Positions 47,428 to 58,884 of a stretch of 64,000 nt of DNA are shown in pieces; position 1 is the first letter of the stretch, and every line of letters begins with the position of its first letter. This stretch comes from Pochonia chlamydosporia 170 (taxonomy: Eukaryota; Ascomycota; Sordariomycetes; Hypocreales; Clavicipitaceae), in the NCBI RefSeq assembly GCF_001653235.2, contig NC_035791.1:3224001-3288000 (forward strand), written 5' to 3'. Position numbers and translations under genes: made by a program. The notes under the pieces were generated by a model. The model worked only from the letters and a program-made list of their open reading frames with translations. It had not been told where the DNA came from and searched no databases.

Positions 47428-48306
47428 ATGGCATCATCAGAACAACCCGAGAACACCGAAATCACCCTCACGGGTGCCCAAGAAACGCTGTTTGTAACAC
47501 TCTACGGGCGATGGCTGGACTTCAATTCACCCAGACCGCTTCTAGGCGACAAATGGTCTGCAGAAGTTGTGGCTCGAGTCCCAGGAAAGGCAGCCGAGAC
47601 GGGCGACCGAGTGAGAGGAGTGCCGTCGGGATTAGCAATATTCGTTCTCCGCACGCGCCTCTTCGATAAATGGGTAACCGATTTCGTGACTGAGAATAAA
47701 CGCGCTACCGTTGTGCATCTCGCATGCGGTCTTGACACGCGCGCCTTGCGACTTCGCGACAAGTGCGGCGATGGAGTGCGGTGGATCGACGTTGACTTTC
47801 CAGATGTCATAGACTTGCGGCGGCAAATTGAGATACCAGAGCCTGAGTCGTCGACCACAGGTGGATATTCTTATGAGATGGTGGCATCGTCCGTTGTTGA
47901 GACGGAGTGGTTGAATAAATTGCCGACGGACAGACCGACAGTTATTGTATTCGAAGGCTTGACAATGTACTTGACTCCTGAAGATGGGAAGAACCTGATC
48001 AAGCGTCTGGTTGAACATTTTGGGTCTGGGCAAATGATCTTTGATTGCATGCCAAGGACACATCGCGCTTTACTGAACCTCATGGTTTGGGTGAAGGGTC
48101 ACTGGACCTTTACGTTTAATTGGGCAATCGACGATCCTAAGACCTTGGAGGCGGTGCATCCCAGGTTGAAGATGTTGGATAAGTTTTCTATGTGGAATGT
48201 TCCTGGGCTTGAGCTGCTGGCGTGGTGGATTCGACTGGTGATGTTTGTCGTGTCTTGGATACCGATTTTGAGGAACCTCTCCATGTTTACTAGGTTTGAG
48301 TTTTGA
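47428..48306 (+). CDS. SAM-dependent methyltransferase, LCM/TcmP-like family
   Basis: An intronless frame of 292 residues from the ATG at 47428; the open frame extends upstream but only from a GTG. The leucine carboxyl methyltransferase-type fold is visible. The N-terminal part has RWLDFNSPRPLLGDKWS. SAM motif I is VVHLACGLDTRALRLR. The acidic strand end is WIDVDFPDVIDLRRQ, and motif IV is TVIVFEGLTMYLTPEDGKNL. The C-terminal 25 residues are strongly hydrophobic (LAWWIRLVMFVVSWIPIL), suggesting membrane association. Family members named after TcmP methylate small-molecule carboxylates or hydroxyls, and true LCM acts on PP2A. The length and divergent C-terminus favour a small-molecule enzyme. 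No polyketide or peptide synthase is nearby in the window. Confidence 0.82.
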   Translation: MASSEQPENTEITLTGAQETLFVTLYGRWLDFNSPRPLLGDKWSAEVVARVPGKAAETGDRVRGVPSGLAIFVLRTRLFDKWVTDFVTENKRATVVHLACGLDTRALRLRDKCGDGVRWIDVDFPDVIDLRRQIEIPEPESSTTGGYSYEMVASSVVETEWLNKLPTDRPTVIVFEGLTMYLTPEDGKNLIKRLVEHFGSGQMIFDCMPRTHRALLNLMVWVKGHWTFTFNWAIDDPKTLEAVHPRLKMLDKFSMWNVPGLELLAWWIRLVMFVVSWIPILRNLSMFTRFEF

Positions 48307-49745
48307 ATATGGCGTTGAGCGCTACGTACAACATCGGTTTAGAAAGATTTAAGAGAGACAGGAGTTGAGCTTGGATATGATGATATTAGTTTCCCTAAAC
48401 GAGAACCGTGTTTCTTGTTGTTGAAGTACGTGTGCGCTTCTGAGACGGGAAGAGAGTGGCACCCGAATTCATACTCAGGTTACAGATACACTCCTATGTG
48501 ATAAGTCAAGGACTATGAGGTGCTGGCAAGACAGCACACAGGTCGATTTAAGTCCCTGTGCGAAAGCAATTGTAAGTTCAGCGCAGTCACTTGTGACTAG
48601 AACGAGTTTCACGCGAGCAACTTGTAGCAGTTTAATCACTGTTCAAAAGTTTTACTGGAATTATTGGTATCCAATTTCGCAAGGCCATCTGTTAGTCAAA
48701 TGACACCAAACAGGTCGATGCTTATCTCGCTACTCTGTTGCTATTTCCTCTTTGGTACAATCGCTCTGTCACGGGAACCATGGTTCGACGCGTTTCGTAC
48801 ACATAAAGGTTCAACATTGACATTGAACAAGCCGAGATTGAAGATTTCCGCACCGAGAACTCACTGTTTCACCACAGCGACGAGTCAGCAAATGATAATG
48901 TGCATCAGCAGATTGGGGATCTCACCTTCCCATGCTTGACTTTTGCAAGCTACCACAGAGCTGCTCCTGTGGTTGAAATATTACATTCTCGAGACTCAAT
49001 GATATCGCTGATGTAGCAACGTCTGAGTCGTCTCTCATTTTGCAATAATAGTTTGATTTGATTGTACAATCATGATAGTTGACTTGCAACCGCATCAACG
49101 AGGTGAGACAAATCTTGCCATCTTATCAACCTGGACCCGATGTGACCATCTAGTGAGAAACAAATGTAACATGCTGTAGGACCTTTTCATTTCAAGCCTT
49201 GAATTTCTCGTGCCGGTGACAATTACGCGGTTGCTTTGTCACATATACCACACTCCGATGGGGAAATATCCGAACACAGCCCAATTAAAAACAATGGGCC
49301 AAACTTCCTGGCTGCAGAGGAACTTTGGATGCGGGAACAATGCATGGGCACTTTGAACCGGCCAATCATGCCATCGCCGGAGGACAAAACTGGCTGAATA
49401 TGGCCATGTTCAGCTGAAACACCCTTGAGAGGCACAAACTGTGACAGCGCCAGCATCCGCGAGAGACACGGGCGAATTCATGTTCATGTGCTCCGTGTGT
49501 GCCTCACGTCATAATTTCGATGTGAGAGTGCGCCCAACAACGGCCCAAGTATTGCATGTAAGATCATTTGATCCACAGAATGCATGATTTCCTTGCGTGT
49601 TCACGTCCACTCTTGTCATTCAGTGTCGGCTGACCTTGTTTAAAATATCCGGACGTCCGTACATTTATGAATTCTAGATACTTGACACCAAGTGTCTACT
49701 TTATTCTATTTCGTAAAATCTTAATTACACTATTTATTGAAGGAA
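48307..49745. other. Spacer before the Clr5-caspase gene
   Basis: No supported gene. One 69-codon frame without an ATG start (48807-49016) has protein-like composition and could be an isolated exon or relic. AT content rises just before 49746. Confidence 0.45.
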
Positions 49746-51697
49746 ATGGGCTCGCAATTCGAACCTGAATCCACCCTTTCCGTTGGTCCTTTCCGTCCCA
49801 CCAGAAGCGGCGACTGGGAACCTTTCAAAGATGCCATCACCAAACTATACTGGGATGACGAGATGACCTTGTCCAACGTGATGCAAACTATGGAAACCAC
49901 GTATGGTTTCTACGCAACGTGCGAGACCCTACCAAGCGCACCCACGTTATTTGTGTAAATGCTCACACCTACATAGGAAAAAGCAGTACAGGACTCGCCT
50001 TCAAGCTTGGGGGCTCGACAAGAATCTGAGTTCGGCGGACATGTCTGTTATTTCACAAATCCAGCAAACTCGGCGCGAAGTTGAAGACAAAGATACGGAG
50101 TTCACATTCCGAGGTAAAATAGTTCCGCAGCGAAAAATAGACCGGTGGCGGAGGAGACAGAAGGCATGTCATGACGACCACGCAACAGGTTCGTCTATCG
50201 TCTCGGCGTACATGTAGTCTCGAATGATGCTAATTGTGCTTGCAGCTTCTACACCAGCTGGCATTGGCTATGGGACACCTAGATTCCCGGAGTCACAGGC
50301 TTCAACACCAGATCTAACACATGATGACCAAGTAATGCCCAAAGGAGAGTTTACAGCTCGTGGAGATGCTCACATGCTTGATGACGTGCCATCTGCGTTT
50401 GCAGACCTAGGCGATTTTCTACCGAGTTCAGACGCTTCAAACACCCACACAAGGCTAAACCATCACCTCTTTCCAATGTATGCGGGAGAACCGCAATATT
50501 CCAATCACGGTATGTATTGCGTATGTGCACGGCGATGAAATAAGGTACTGTACTCTGATAAACTCAGGGCCAGCAACATACCACCAACCTTTGAATTTCC
50601 CAAATGTCCGCCTCGATCAAGTCGAAACAGAAAATGCACCTACAATGCAAATGTATCCCCGACCAATTCAGCTGTCACCGGCAGTTGAAACCTCACCTAG
50701 AGCCGTAAAGCGGAAGGCTCTGCTAATAGGCATCAACTACATTGGACAAAGAGGTGAACTGAAAGGCTGCATTTCAGATGTGAATAACATGTCCATGTTT
50801 CTCATTGAACACTTTGGCTTTACCCGTGACAACATGGTTATTCTCTCCGATGACCGAAAGCGACCGACTGGTCAACCGACTCGACAAAACATAGTGAAAG
50901 CCATGCAGTGGCTTGTCAAGGATGCTCGCCCAAACGATTCCCTCTTTTTCCATTTTTCAGGTACGTAAACCTGTCAAAGATGACGTCTTTTGTGCTAATA
51001 GTGGTATTTTAGGTCACAGTGGCCGGAGAGTCTGTTTAAACGAAAGTGGCCTTGAAGGCTTCGACGAGGTCATTTATCCAGTGGACTTTGATAACGTTGG
51101 CGACATTACAGACAGTGAAATGCACAATATTATGATCAAGTCTCTCCAGCCTGGGGTTCGATTAACAGCAATCATCGACTCGAAACACGAATTCCCTGCC
51201 CTTGACTTGCCATATAGTTACGCAGTTCAAGGTATTCTCAAGGAACCAAATTTACTTGCGGAATCAGGGACAGATTTATTACAAGGTCTTGCCGCCCAGT
51301 ACTCGGGATGCAATCCAGAATCTGTAGCATCGAGTCTCCTGGGGTTCTTCAAGAGTGTTACAGCACCTTCGAGTATGGCCCTGAAACGCGATCAGAATGT
51401 GGGCGAAGTCATCATGTTTAGAGTTGCATCTTGTCATAATCACATGTGAGTACATTGGCTGTTTTGCCAGCAAAATATGGAGCTGTATGGTATCTGAATG
51501 CAGTGTTCTGGAGCTGACATGCTGTTGGCAGAAACGACGATGGCGACATGGTCCGGGGCCACGAGTCAATTTCTCACGCCTTCATTGCCACGCTACGGAG
51601 CCATCCTGAGCTTCTTGTTTCTCAACTGATGAATGTAATGAACAATGAAATGCTTGGGGGCTTAACTCTGGCATGTTCACGCCCTCTTGGCAAGTGA
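49746..51697 (+). CDS. Clr5-domain / metacaspase-like fusion lacking the catalytic cysteine
   Basis: Six exons: 49746-49918, 49977-50188, 50246-50509, 50568-50960, 51013-51445 and 51532-51697, all in phase, giving 546 residues. Residues about 23-74 are a Clr5 domain ([20 protein letters not shown] through [16 protein letters not shown]). A Pro/Ser/Asp-rich linker follows. A caspase-like p20/p10 region runs from about 264 to the end: [41 protein letters not shown] with the histidine at 349, FDEVIYPVD, and [13 protein letters not shown]. The catalytic cysteine of the usual DSCHSGSALDLPY is a lysine (K405, [13 protein letters not shown]). The acidic stretch after the histidine is also replaced. 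The p10-like tail is retained ([20 protein letters not shown]). It is probably a pseudoenzyme. The fusion rests on intron phase and needs transcript support; neighbours give no functional hint. Confidence 0.75.
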
Positions 51698-52523
51698 TTC
51701 CATACTCTGTGTGCCTATGAAGGAGGGGTGACTAACATATCATAGATATCACTCGCTCGTTTGAGATGTGAGACGATGAGGAGAGTAAATCGGAGTCTGA
51801 ATATTTGGAGGTCTGATGTGATACAGTGCTGTTTTGCTTTGTCAAAAGCAGCGGTTGCCTCTGCGTTCGAAGACTCGCGGCAGGATGAGCACATTCAGGG
51901 ACAGCGGAGGTATTCAGTTGCTTTTTTTCCCCCAAGAAAGGTCAATGAGAATTTTATAACACGGGTTTGACAAGACAGAATAGAAATGTATTACATCAGA
52001 GTCATTGCATATGATTCTTGGCAATACGCCTGAGTATCCTTGGCTTGACTTGTAGCCTTCTAGCTATCCATCCAGTAGACGCTGGGATCGAGCGTCAGCA
52101 TATTAGATCAAGTACCACTTTACTCGACGAGAATATGTCATTCCATTCAACAGATGGAAAGCCAATATATGAGCGTGTAGTACGGCGTAGTTGTGTATGC
52201 ATTCATGTTAACATTTAGACTCAGTCTTAGGAATCAATTCATCACTATGGGGCAGACAGCCCCAAAGCACGGCCGGTTTTAGTGGACCTCCGGCGTCTGT
52301 GGAGACAAAGGGCGCTAAAGACCAACTGGAAACGCCGTAGCCAATAAGCAGCCAACAATTACAGGCGTATAAATTCTTCGACCATCTCACGCTCACTTAC
52401 ACCCCTTTTAACACACATTTTATTTCTCACACCAAAAGCGAACCAAATTGCCCCTGTCGGTTCCATTTTAAATTTTATTATTCTTATAGGACTTTGCGGG
52501 CCAAAATTTGCTCATATTTTGCC
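51698..52523. other. Spacer before the MOSC fusion gene
   Basis: No gene seen. The last 150 bp are AT-rich and presumably promoter and leader of the MOSC gene. Confidence 0.5.
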
Positions 52524-54249
52524 ATGGCGGTGGATACTTGGGCTGCCAACTTCACGGCCCCCTTCGAGGTCGACAAGCTCCTCGAAGTTCGCATGTCGGG
52601 CATGAAAAAAATGCCAGGGCTGAATGTCAATACGGGAATAGATAAGAAAATCTGCGATGGTCCCATGAAGATTGGCAAACTCGGCCTTGAAGGCGACTGG
52701 CATGACCTGACCTTTCACGGCGGCCCGGACAAGGCCATCCTTGGGTGTAAGTCGGCCCTCCATCGGCGCTGAATGCCAAAGCGACACTGTAAATAACACA
52801 AGTAACGCTGTAGATTGCTCTTCTCACTACGAGAATTGGAAAACGTCGTATCCGGAGCGCGCTGAGAAGTTTGTCCCCGGTGGCTTTGGCGAAAACTTTG
52901 TCACCTCCCACATGAACGAGCGGAACGTCTGCATCGGCGACATCATCGCCTTTGGCCCAGAGGTTCAGTTGCAAGTGTCGCTGCCGCGGCAGCCGTGCTT
53001 CAAGCTGAATCATCGCTTCTCCTTGAAGAATTTCGCTCCCGTTACGTATCAGACCAGTCGAACGGGGTGGTACTACCGCGTGGTGCGGGAGGGGACGGTC
53101 AACGCAGGGGATGAGATTCGTCTCGTAGAGCGCAAGTGGCCGCAGTGGACTATCGAGAGGATCCAAGAATACTTGCATCGCGATAAGGATAATCTCGAGA
53201 TGAACAAACAGATTGCTGAGATTGAGGCTCTTGGCGAAGAGAGCCGTGGGCAATTCCGAAACAGGGTCGCCAAGGCAGGCAAGAAGAAGACCCCCAAAAA
53301 GGAAGACAAATGGGTAGATTACAAAATCGTCCAACGCAAAATGGAAACAAAAAGGATCGTGGGACTCTCACTGGAGTGTGTGAATCCCGATCCAGAGGCT
53401 GAGCTCCCGTTGCTGGGAGCGCATGCCAGACTCAAGCTACCCAATGGGCTTATCAGAACGTACTCTGTCGTCTCGAGCGGCGACTCGGTAATGGAAATGA
53501 AGGACAAGTTTGAGCTGGGGATAGCACTCGAGGAAAATAGCCGCGGTGGTTCACGTTATCTACACGAGACAGCCAAAGTCGGGGACATCATCCAGGTTGG
53601 TCGCATCACCACCGACGTGAACCCAGCCGGCTCTGCCAGCAACCACCTCTTCATCGCAGGAGGCATCGGCATCACTGCGTTTCTGGCACTCATGCGAGCC
53701 ATGCTATCCATTAATTGGAGCTGTCAGCTGCATTACGCGATTCGATCCGCCGACGATATCCCCTTTCTCGAGCGTCTGGACGCATTCAAAGACAACGTCG
53801 TCTTCTATGACAAGTCCAAAGGCGAGAGAATGGATATACATAGTATTATTAAAAATATGCTCTGGAACAGCCACGTATACGCCTGTGGTCCCAACCGCAT
53901 GATGGATGCCGTCAAGAACGCAGTGGAAGAATGTGGCATCCCGCCAAACGAAGTCCATTATGAGGCCTTCGCGGCGGATATATCCGGCGATCCGTTTGAG
54001 GTAGAAATTGCCAATAAAGGGGGTAGAGTTCTTAAAGTCGGCGAGGATGAGAGCTTGCTGGACGTTTTAAGGCGAGACTACCCAGATGTCGCTTCTAGTT
54101 GCGAAGTTGGCAATTGTGGAACTTGCAAGCTCTCCGTTCGCAGCGGGAGGGTTGATCACAGAGGCACGGCGCTGCTGCCGGAGGAGAAGGATTCGGCAAT
54201 GCTATCCTGTGTTAGTCGTGGTATTGGGAGGATTGTGGTTGAAGTCTAG
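52524..54249 (+). CDS. MOSC - flavin reductase - 2Fe-2S ferredoxin fusion oxidoreductase
   Basis: Two exons: 52524-52746 and 52814-54249, giving 552 residues. Residues about 1-180 are a MOSC domain of the YiiM type, with GLEGDWHDLTFHGGPDKAIL, FGENFVT and the molybdenum-cofactor-binding cysteine at 136 in LPRQPCFKL. Residues about 245-460 are a ferredoxin-NADP reductase-like module: RTYSVVS at 289 for flavin, GGIGITAFLALMR at 357 and YACGPNRMMDAV at 431 for NAD(P)H. The C-terminal about 90 residues carry a 2Fe-2S cluster with cysteines 504, 509, 512 and 540. In bacteria the MOSC protein YiiM detoxifies N-hydroxylated purines; here the electron chain is fused, so a single NAD(P)H-driven Mo reductase of N-hydroxylated compounds is a reasonable inference. 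No mitochondrial signal is evident. Confidence 0.92.
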
Positions 54250-54799
54250 TAGACGGACTGCTCTGTGTTTCGCCATCGAAGGACATAGTCTGAGAGACGG
54301 GAGCCAGACTCTTTATGAACTGCATTCTATGTGGAAATGGTATTGGCATGCCTCATTTAAAGTATTTTGTATTTAGAATTCATTACGAGCTACGCTTACG
54401 ACTACGAATACGATTTATCTGGTTCAACATACAGGCCAATAGGCGAAATGTGTCTTACAATAGTGACACAAGCGTATCGTTTCATTAACCAATGCTTGAA
54501 TATCATCGGGCTCTTCAGGCAAGTATGACAAGGCACTTACATGGTGAAAAAGAGTTACATCAGAACAGTCATTTGGGCCCCCACAAGGGCAATGACAAGG
54601 CAAAGCACAAATACCGATACCACCCAATGCACATCTCAGTCTTGAATCAGAAATTCGATCAATATTATCTCTTACTATCCATGCCAGTACACGCTCAAAG
54701 ACGAAAGCGACAGTTACCGCCACCTAATCAACTAAATCATCACATATATGCTCCAAAATGCAAACACGGATATCATATCCCAACTCCATTGCAAATGCT
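54250..54799. other. Convergent spacer
   Basis: 3' regions of the MOSC fusion and TinA-like genes. I see nothing else. Confidence 0.55.
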
Positions 54800-57032
54800 T
54801 TACTGCCCATTACCTGAAATCAGAGTCTCCAGTTCCCACGGACTCAGAGTGCTTCGCCTTCTTGAAGCTGTCTTGCTGGCCTTGCGATCTCGTTTTCGCT
54901 TCTCCGGCTTGTCCTCCTCTTGTGGTGCCTGGACTTCTTTTACAGGGTCGCCGTTCCCACCATCGCATGCAGCGTTCTCTGCTTGTTGAATGCTCGGTGC
55001 TGGTGCCTCAATTTCTGTTGGCTTTGTTGTGATCGGCTTTGACACGCCTCTGGTTGAACCTCGCGCTGCGCGAAGCTTGGCACGCACGCGAGCAGCATCT
55101 GCCTCTTTCTCAGACGCAGCCAATTTTGCGGCAATATTAGACATTGTCAGGGGACTTTGTTGTGGTTGTGGCTCAGTAGTGCGTGCTAGCCTCGTTTGAG
55201 ATGTAACGCGACTGGAAGGGTGTCGCTGTTCTCGAGCCATGGTTTTCGCATGTACTGCATCGTCTTGGTGGTCTGCTGTTCGAGAATGCTTTCCAGAATC
55301 TTCAACTTCCTCTGGCTCAACGCTCTCATTATCCCGTTTCGGCAGAAGCGCTTCGTCCAACGACGTTCTTGAAGGTGATCGAGGACGTTCTGAAGGTTTC
55401 TGGACCCTGCTGGGTAGCCTGGTCTGAGGTGCCAAAGACCTGGGCCGAACTGGCAGAGACCTCATCGACTTTGGCTCTGATGATTGATTTTGAGTGTTTG
55501 TTTCAGCAGTTTCTGTCCTGCCACTGGGCCTTGAACGTAGCTTTTCGTTTCTTAAAAACCCACGGTTTCCAGCCGAGCTTGAGTTGCGAAGAGGGCTGAG
55601 TTGTGGCTGCTCGGGCAGAGGCAGCGACTCCAGGGATTCGCCCAAGTCCCGGGACATCAGCCCTTGTTCGAGATGCTCCAGCTCTTCATCTTTGGTAGTC
55701 GCAGCATAATCGTCAACTGCTGCATTGTCTTCATATTCAGTGCCACTTTCGCTGTCCGCGTATGCCTGGTTATTGTCGTCGTCGCCTTCTTCTCCAGGGA
55801 CTGCGAAGATTGGCCGTCTTCTCTCCCGATCGATAGGACAAGGAGAGCACATCAAGTTCTCATCTTGTTCTTCCGACTCCTCTTTGACGACGGATAGCGG
55901 AACTGCGCCGCCTCTCGTTTCCTCCACATCGTTTACGCGAACTGGACTTAATCGCAAACCCATTTGCAGCTCCTCGTCGCACACAGGCTTGCCACTGGCA
56001 GCCATCCTCTTCCGCCAGCCGTCAATGAGATGTACTGCATCTTTCCACCGGGTCTCCATCTTCATCCAGCCAGTCTTGAGCCGGTTTATTTCTTCCTCTC
56101 TAAGCATTACCTCCTCAATGGGCACAAAGGATGGGTTTGTTAATATTGTTCGCATATGATCCATGATCGAATCCAGATCAGCCGCCATGTCTTCAGAGTT
56201 CGGTCGTTTTATAACATGGGCATCCTCTTTGCCATCCCCTGTCCAGCCACTCATATCCTGCAATTGGGCCATAGCTCGTTGCATGACACCGAGCAATGTG
56301 TCGTTCTCTTCGGTCAAGTGTTGCGCCAAGTTGGCCAGAGTTGTATTCGTCTCGCTTCGTAGCTCTGTGTCATGATTTGTCGGGCTACCGCCAAGCGTCA
56401 TGCTATCTCTTTCATGGCCGATTTCTCCAGTAACGGTGATGGTTGTGATCGCAGGGTTGCCCTTGGAGCCCCGTGAACGGCCGGCTTCTCCAAGTTGTTT
56501 CTTCAACGTGTCGATTTGTCGGTCGCGCCTGCGGATCTCTGTTGCGCAGGAGGCTCGAGACTGGGCGACGAGCGATTTCATTCTCGCAACCTCTTCCTTT
56601 AATGCTTTGGCGTGCGCCTCCGCTGACTTGAGTTGCGTCTTCAGTGTTGTTTCAGCGGCGGTCGCAATATCTGCTTTGCGCTGCGCCTCTGCATGCTTCT
56701 CAGTCAAGCGCGTTTTATCGTTCGTAAGCTTCAAGTTCTCTGCGCGCAAAGAGCGCATCGTCGTCGACAGTGATTCACGATGCTCCGCATCACGCTGGGT
56801 CCTTTGTTAGCTTGTCTAGAGGTGATAAGAGGATGGGTATAGTGCGTACATCGCGTCGAAGTATCAAATCGTTCAAAATGCTGATTATGCGTCCGGAAAC
56901 GGCTGCGCCATCGTCACTGCAAGTTGCAGAGCTTGCGAAATCAATCGAGTCGCCATCGCGCAGCAATCCCCTGGACAGAAGTTGATTGTTGATGTACAGC
57001 GACGCTGTTCTGAGATTGTCCGTGTCAATCAT
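54800..57032 (-). CDS. TinA / Msd1-like protein (NIMA-interacting, afadin/alpha-actinin-binding family)
   Basis: Two exons: 57032-56850 and 56794-54800, giving 725 residues. The N-terminus starts at MIDTDNLRTASLYINNQLLS and GLLRDGDSIDFAS, the signature of the ADIP/Msd1 family. The start was chosen because residues before it are not conserved and the upstream frame opens only with a TTG. A long coiled coil follows (about residues 62-150, heptads in LRAENLKLTNDKTRLTEKHA). A second family block lies around VMLREEEINRLKTGWMKMET (about 270-310). The rest is Ser/Arg/Pro-rich and disordered, with charged helices near the end and a conserved terminal RRRSTLSPWELETLI. Relatives anchor microtubules at spindle pole bodies (S. 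pombe Msd1) and bind NIMA kinase in Aspergillus (TinA). Confidence 0.85.
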
Positions 57033-57942
57033 GACAGCTGCGGCGGCCTTGCCAAGGAAATTGACCTTCAAGGCGCAAATCTAGAATATCACGGCCTTGC
57101 AGACAACGGGCGAGAAGGTGTTGCGATGTGGCTGTAATGCAATGTGAATTTCACTTTGTGCAGAAGGGTCCCGTGCAACCACCATTGTGTTTGGTTGCTA
57201 TGGAGCGGAAGTAAACAAATGGGTAATGTTGATGACTAAGCCCCACCAAGCTCCCCCCTTGCTCTGAGATCACTGAGTTTCAGTGGCAGACTTGGCCATT
57301 TTGACTTGCGCTGCGCACAGCTGGTATCTACTTTGCTAATATACAGGTGTATACATTGAATCTATTCCTGGACACATCTTTGACATTGATCTCGTGATTC
57401 TATCACGCCGTGATTCCAACTTCCACATGGCCACCCATGTGGATCAGGTACTAGCCCATTGTTGCGGGCTCCGAAGATGGAATACAAGTCGTCGTGTGAC
57501 TGACCTTGATAAAAGATCTGATAATGGCGTCTCGATAGTTTTGCTGCAAATTGATTGCATTCCATCTGACTTGGGAAGAAAAGGCTGCAGAAAACGCGAA
57601 TCGGGTGTTGATGGGCTATGAGCCGGCATGGAAATTCTTCCGAAACTGCCCAAGACACAGCTTTAGGTCCTGTGATACTATATCTTAGCCTACTGATATG
57701 GTCCAACCCGTGAGATTACACATAGGACACTTCGGTGATATCATCTTCAGACGAGTTGAGAAGATTGTTTGTAACGCGGTTGTTTTCGGCACCCACCAAA
57801 TAACAGACCTGAGATACTCAGACTGTTTTTGGCGCTTTGATGGCCCCGCGGCGTCATCATGTTAAGGGGGAGATAGTACAAACAGGGAATGAAGGGAATT
57901 GCACATACGTTTTAGAAACTTGTTCGATTGTGTCGAAGACTC
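57033..57942. other. Spacer TinA-like to RRP7
   Basis: Both flanking genes are on the minus strand; this is the 5' region of the TinA-like gene and 3' region of RRP7. I see no gene. Confidence 0.5.
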
Positions 57943-58884
57943 TCAGGTCTCTGGCTTAAACTTGCCGCGTTTCTCCCGCATGGCATCGACTTTTCGCCTA
58001 TCGTCCTGAAATCGTCTAAGAAGGGCTGCCTGCTCCATCTTCCGCTGCTCGCGAAGCTGGAATCGATAGAAATTCTTCAACTCGGACTTCTTCTTGGCTG
58101 CCTTGTCCACCATTCGTTGCTTAGCCTCTTCAGCTTCGGTACGGCTAGCTGGTGCCGCTCTTCCTCCTCGTGTGACAGTGACGAAGCCATCTTCGTCAGG
58201 TTCATTTCGAAGTCTCTTGGCCAGTTCGATAGCCTCCTTCTCCTTGCGGTTGAATACATTGAAAAATGCGTGGACAGCTGTTTGGGCGGCGGACTTGTCT
58301 ACTCTCGAAAGCTGTAGGTGTGAAGATATCCACGATGATCCTAATGACGGAACATCATCCGCCAAACCTTCGCCCCACACGGGATATTTTTTACTCTTTT
58401 GAAGCTTTGCGATGGCCTTGAGTACCAATTGGACACTCTTCTCGTCCGCAAGCAGCACCACTGCAGTGCCACTGCTTCTATGTAATTGCCTTGTCCAAAT
58501 TTGTGGTAACCGGGAAGCCACTTCCTCTCGCTCTCTTTCTTCAGCTTCGATGTCCATCATTTTGCGCTTCCTGGCGAGACCCTGCATCTTAGTAGCTTGG
58601 GCAGGGTCAACCTCCAAGCCGGTTGTTGCTTCGTCCTCAAAAATAATAGTTTCGAAGCGTCCAGCGCCGACGAGATTGCTGAATACAGCTCTGAAATGAG
58701 GCTCAGTGCTGTCTGCTGGAACATTCTTCAGAAAAAGGCTCCGGGAGTCGTTCGGCGTCGGGATTTTCGGTGCATTTTGACGAACACGAACTTCGTGGAC
58801 GGCGCTGTGAGGGAAGGACGGGACGGGTGGCATGCGAATCGGCAGGATTGCGAACTGGTCGCTTGATGTGTCGTTCGCAGCCAT
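57943..58884 (-). CDS. RRP7: Ribosomal RNA-processing protein 7
   Basis: An intronless frame of 313 residues. The N-terminal half is an RRM-like fold: FAILPIRMPPVPSFPHSAVH, then the RNP-like strand SLFLKNVPADSTEPHFRAVF and FETIIFEDE, and a later strand AVVLLADEKSVQLVLKAI. The C-terminal half is a highly charged helical region with EDGFVTVTRGGRAAP followed by a basic coiled segment (FYRFQLREQRKMEQAALLRR) ending KRGKFKPET, the family hallmark. Rrp7 works with Utp22 in the UTP-C module of the small-subunit processome in the nucleolus, needed for 18S rRNA maturation. Length matches yeast Rrp7 closely. It diverges from the DUF92 gene over 0.9 kb. Confidence 0.93.
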   Translation of the reverse strand: MAANDTSSDQFAILPIRMPPVPSFPHSAVHEVRVRQNAPKIPTPNDSRSLFLKNVPADSTEPHFRAVFSNLVGAGRFETIIFEDEATTGLEVDPAQATKMQGLARKRKMMDIEAEEREREEVASRLPQIWTRQLHRSSGTAVVLLADEKSVQLVLKAIAKLQKSKKYPVWGEGLADDVPSLGSSWISSHLQLSRVDKSAAQTAVHAFFNVFNRKEKEAIELAKRLRNEPDEDGFVTVTRGGRAAPASRTEAEEAKQRMVDKAAKKKSELKNFYRFQLREQRKMEQAALLRRFQDDRRKVDAMREKRGKFKPET

